From: an uncultured Nitrospira sp.
GTDB taxonomy: Bacteria > Nitrospirota > Nitrospiria > Nitrospirales > Nitrospiraceae
NCBI GenBank assembly: GCA_946479785.1
Contig: CAMLHQ010000012.1
Span: 1-54,526, forward strand
DNA: 54,526 nucleotides
Direction: 5' to 3'
Shown here: in pieces, positions 51,985 through 54,526 of the stretch
How positions within the stretch are numbered: the stretch's first letter is position 1
How the letters are laid out: every line of letters starts with the position of its first letter
Notes under the pieces: generated by a model
Database searches by the model: none
What the model was told of the DNA's origin: nothing
Seen by the model: the letters and a program-made list of their open reading frames with translations, nothing else
Program-made: the position numbers and the translations under genes

Positions 51985-52671
51985 ATGGGGCGGACGGTGG
52001 GCGATCCGATACAGCGGTTGATGAGTTTGATGTTCAAGGCCCATCCATGGCACGGGGTCTCGATCGGGGAGAAGGCGCCGGATGTGGTGACGGCGTACAT
52101 CGAAATCGTGCCGACCGACACGGTGAAGTATGAGGTTGATAAAGACAGCGGCTTCCTCAAAGTCGATCGCCCGCAGCGGTTCTCCAACTATTGCCCTGTG
52201 TACTATGGGCTCGTCCCTCAAACCTACTGCGGCGACAAGGTGGCAGGGCTCTTTTCCAAGCGCGCGAAGCGGAAGGATATGGTGGGCGACGGTGATCCGC
52301 TCGATATCTGTGTGCTCACTGAAAAGACCATCCCACACAGTGATATTCTGCTGACCGCGATCCCCATCGGTGGATTCAGCCTGGCAGACGGCGGCGAAGC
52401 GGATGACAAGATCATTGCCGTGATGAAAGATGACGCCGCCTACGGCAACTTCACGGATATCGACGACTGCCCGATTTCGTTGATCGATCGCTTGCAGCAT
52501 TATTTCCTGACCTACAAGCAGGCGCCCGGAGCGGTGCACCACAAGGTGGAAATCACGAGCGTGTACAAGCGGGAAGAAGCACTCAAAGTCATCCGCGCGA
52601 GTCATGCTGACTACCGGGCGAAGTTTCCTGAGTTGGAGTCGCTTTGGCCATTGCAAATGGCGCGAAGTTAG
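51985..52671 (+). CDS. Inorganic pyrophosphatase (family I-like)
   Basis: Hydrolyses pyrophosphate, pulling biosynthetic reactions forward. The 228 residues contain the metal-binding DxDPxD signature in VGDGDPLDICVL, the YGLVPQTYCGD strand and IIAVMKDDAAYGNFTDI, as in family I pyrophosphatases; E. coli Ppa is 175 residues, so this is a longer form with an N-terminal extension and an insertion. GGAGG lies 8 bases before the ATG. The helicase follows 9 bp downstream. Confidence 0.88.
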   Translation: MGRTVGDPIQRLMSLMFKAHPWHGVSIGEKAPDVVTAYIEIVPTDTVKYEVDKDSGFLKVDRPQRFSNYCPVYYGLVPQTYCGDKVAGLFSKRAKRKDMVGDGDPLDICVLTEKTIPHSDILLTAIPIGGFSLADGGEADDKIIAVMKDDAAYGNFTDIDDCPISLIDRLQHYFLTYKQAPGAVHHKVEITSVYKREEALKVIRASHADYRAKFPELESLWPLQMARS

Positions 52672-52680
52672 ACGCTATTG

Positions 52681-54429
52681 ATGAAACACAATCACCCCCA
52701 TCCGCCTGAGGCGGCAGCCGCTCATGGATTTTCACCGGGCTTCGCCGCGCTGGGGCTGGAAGCCAGATTGCTCGCGACGCTCGAAGCCTTGGGCTACGAG
52801 GAGCCCACGCCTATTCAGCGCGAAGCCATCCCGCCGTTACTGGCCGGAAAAGACGTGTTGGGACAGGCAGCCACCGGCACGGGCAAAACCGCCGCGTTCA
52901 CCTTGCCGTTGCTGCAGCGCATTGCGCACGATGCGAAGCAACGGCCCTCAGCATTGATTCTCGTGCCCACGCGAGAACTCGCCATTCAAGTCGGCGAAGC
53001 CGTTCAGCGATACGGAAAAGAGCTCCGGGCCAGCGTCTTGGCCGTCTATGGCGGCCAGGCGATCGGGCCGCAGTTTCATGCGCTCAAACGGGGTGTCGAT
53101 GTGATCGTGGCGACGCCGGGGCGCGCTCTCGATCACATTCGTCGTCAAACGTTGAAGCTGAACCACGTCCACATGGTGGTGCTCGACGAAGCGGACGAGA
53201 TGCTCGACATGGGCTTCGCCGAGGATTTAGACGCGATTCTTGAGCAGACGCCTGCGACGAAACAGACGGCGCTGTTTTCCGCCACGATGCCGCCGCGTAT
53301 TAAGTCCATTGCGCATCGGCATCTGAAACATCCGGTCGAGATTACGATCGCGAAGGAGGCGGTGAAGGCCGGAGCGGCGCCTCGCGTGCAACAGACGGCC
53401 TATGTCGTGACGAGACCCTACCGTGGCGCGACGCTCGCTCGGATCATCGAGATGGCCGGCCCCAAGTCGGCGCTCGTGTTTTGCCGTACCAGAGTGGAAG
53501 TCGACGAGGTGACCACGATGCTGAATAAGCGTGGTCACCGGGCCGAAGCGATTCATGGCGGCATGAGTCAACTCCAGCGCGATCGGGTGATGAACGCCTT
53601 CAGGACCGGCCAGACCGAGTTACTCGTGGCCACCGACGTCGCTGCGCGCGGGCTCGATATTCCACAGGTGTCTCACGTCATCAATTACGATCTGCCGTCT
53701 TCCGCCGAAGTGTACGTGCATCGCATTGGACGGACCGGCCGGGCCGGACGGGAAGGAGCGGCGATCACGATTCTCGATCCGCGCGAACAGCGTCTCTTGC
53801 GAACCATCGAGCAACATACAAAAGCCAAAGTGACCGTAGCGCCGGTGCCGTCCGTCGCCGATCTGCTGGCCAAGCGTTTGGAGCGGACGAGGACGGCGGT
53901 GCAGGAGGCGATGGAGGCGGACGACATCGATGGATTTAAGGGAGTCGTCCGAGCCATGGCCGAGTCCGGTGACGCCGCGACGATTGCGGCGGCAGCAATG
54001 AAGCTGATCTTTCGCGCTCAGGGCGGCGAGCGAGTTGAAGAGGACATTCCTGCCATGCCGATCAGACCGCCAGACACGTATCGGCCCATGCAGCGGTACA
54101 GCGCCTCTCCTCACGAGCGGTACCGCGGCCCGCAGGACAGGGCCAATGAACGACCGCCGATGGGCAGACCTGCTCATGGAGGACGGGAGGCCGGCATGGT
54201 GCGTGTCTATGTCGGAGCGGGACGGGAAGCTGGCATCAGGCCGGGCGATCTTGTCGGTGCCATCGCCAACGAAGCGAAGGTCAACTCCAATGTGATCGGT
54301 GCGATTCACATCGAAGAGCGCTTTTCCATCGTCGATGTGCCTGAGGCGATGGCAAAGGGAATAATCGACGTGTTGGGTCGGTCGCGAATTAAAGGACGGA
54401 AGGTGGCGGTGCGGTTGTTTCGGGAGTAA
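52681..54429 (+). CDS. DEAD-box RNA helicase with DbpA-type RNA-binding domain
   Basis: ATP-dependent RNA helicase for ribosome assembly or mRNA turnover. 582 residues: Q motif (FAALGLEARL...PTPIQ), Walker A ATGTGKTAAF, PTRELA, VLDEADEMLDMGF, SATMP, then VATDVAARGLDIPQ and HRIGRTGRAGREG. The C-terminal 75 residues (RVYVGAGREAGIRPGDLVGA to KGRKVAVRLFRE) form a DbpA/CsdA-like RNA-binding domain, preceded by an Arg/Pro-rich linker. The ATG at 52681 is preferred over the TTG at 52678. DeaD/CsdA-type is most likely. Confidence 0.93.
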   Translation: MKHNHPHPPEAAAAHGFSPGFAALGLEARLLATLEALGYEEPTPIQREAIPPLLAGKDVLGQAATGTGKTAAFTLPLLQRIAHDAKQRPSALILVPTRELAIQVGEAVQRYGKELRASVLAVYGGQAIGPQFHALKRGVDVIVATPGRALDHIRRQTLKLNHVHMVVLDEADEMLDMGFAEDLDAILEQTPATKQTALFSATMPPRIKSIAHRHLKHPVEITIAKEAVKAGAAPRVQQTAYVVTRPYRGATLARIIEMAGPKSALVFCRTRVEVDEVTTMLNKRGHRAEAIHGGMSQLQRDRVMNAFRTGQTELLVATDVAARGLDIPQVSHVINYDLPSSAEVYVHRIGRTGRAGREGAAITILDPREQRLLRTIEQHTKAKVTVAPVPSVADLLAKRLERTRTAVQEAMEADDIDGFKGVVRAMAESGDAATIAAAAMKLIFRAQGGERVEEDIPAMPIRPPDTYRPMQRYSASPHERYRGPQDRANERPPMGRPAHGGREAGMVRVYVGAGREAGIRPGDLVGAIANEAKVNSNVIGAIHIEERFSIVDVPEAMAKGIIDVLGRSRIKGRKVAVRLFRE

Positions 54430-54526
54430 TGAGAGGGTAGCAGATGAATGCGAGGGTGAGGTCTGCTCGCTCCGATGCTTCAGCTCGACCGCATGACGCT
54501 TCGCATCTGCTCGCTGCGGAACTTGT

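Noticed and set aside
1..54526. CRISPR array, prophage or insertion sequence with transposase
   Set aside because: No regularly spaced direct repeats, phage structural genes or transposase-like proteins were seen.

Overview
The window looks like a bacterial chromosome segment with moderately high G+C and mostly vertically inherited genes. Gene content and protein flavour point to Nitrospirota, most likely Nitrospira. This is inference from resemblance: no nitrite- or ammonia-oxidation marker lies in the window. The cell has an outer membrane, shown by lpxD, lptF/lptG and a TonB-dependent receptor.

Layout. Positions 1-11.8 kb hold housekeeping genes on the + strand: folP (5' end cut off), glmM, comEC, a ribbon-helix-helix protein, mtnA, ndk, gcvH, lpdA, a ComEA-like DNA-binding protein and tyrS. 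A tRNA-Gly(CCC) on the - strand, two small exported proteins, rpmB (-) and a SemiSWEET-type transporter follow. From 11.86 to 13.29 kb there is an unrecognised membrane-anchored protein on the - strand.

Positions 13.4-20.0 kb form a vitamin B12 salvage locus. A promoter, a cobalamin riboswitch and an intrinsic terminator precede btuF-btuC-btuD. A second cobalamin riboswitch, whose expression platform hides the ribosome binding site, precedes btuB and a PduO-type cobalamin adenosyltransferase. A small inverted-repeat element lies between the first terminator and btuF and overlaps the predicted btuF start.

Positions 20.97-33.56 kb are the most interesting part. They hold a one-direction chemosensory cluster: a haem-c DUF3365-type periplasmic protein, a PilH-like receiver, CheW, a PilJ-like receptor with two HAMP domains, a 1132-residue CheA with three Hpt domains and a receiver, two further CheW-like proteins, a receiver fused to a long coiled coil, a protein built on an Hpt-like fold that has lost its phospho-histidine, and an HD-GYP protein with a second copy of that same module. 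No cheR or cheB is present. I infer a type IV pilus/surface-type chemosensory pathway with a c-di-GMP-related output and phosphorylation-dead docking modules.

Positions 34.2-39.7 kb are a - strand envelope-lipid block read lptF-lptG-fabF-acpP-lpxD. A cold-shock gene with a long structured leader is divergent to it. Positions 40.4-47.1 kb hold a TPR protein, a 2-hydroxyacid dehydrogenase, a fused GlcD/GlcF-type flavo-iron-sulfur dehydrogenase followed by a tiny diheme c-type cytochrome, and a MoaD/ThiS-like protein without its GG tail. A 282-bp inverted-repeat element follows. Positions 47.3-54.5 kb hold an exported protein, hrpB, a DUF6714-like protein, a small Trp-rich protein, inorganic pyrophosphatase and a DEAD-box RNA helicase.

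At least three inverted-repeat elements sharing the word GGGCGGGTA sit in intergenic DNA. No insertion sequence with a transposase, prophage or CRISPR array was seen.
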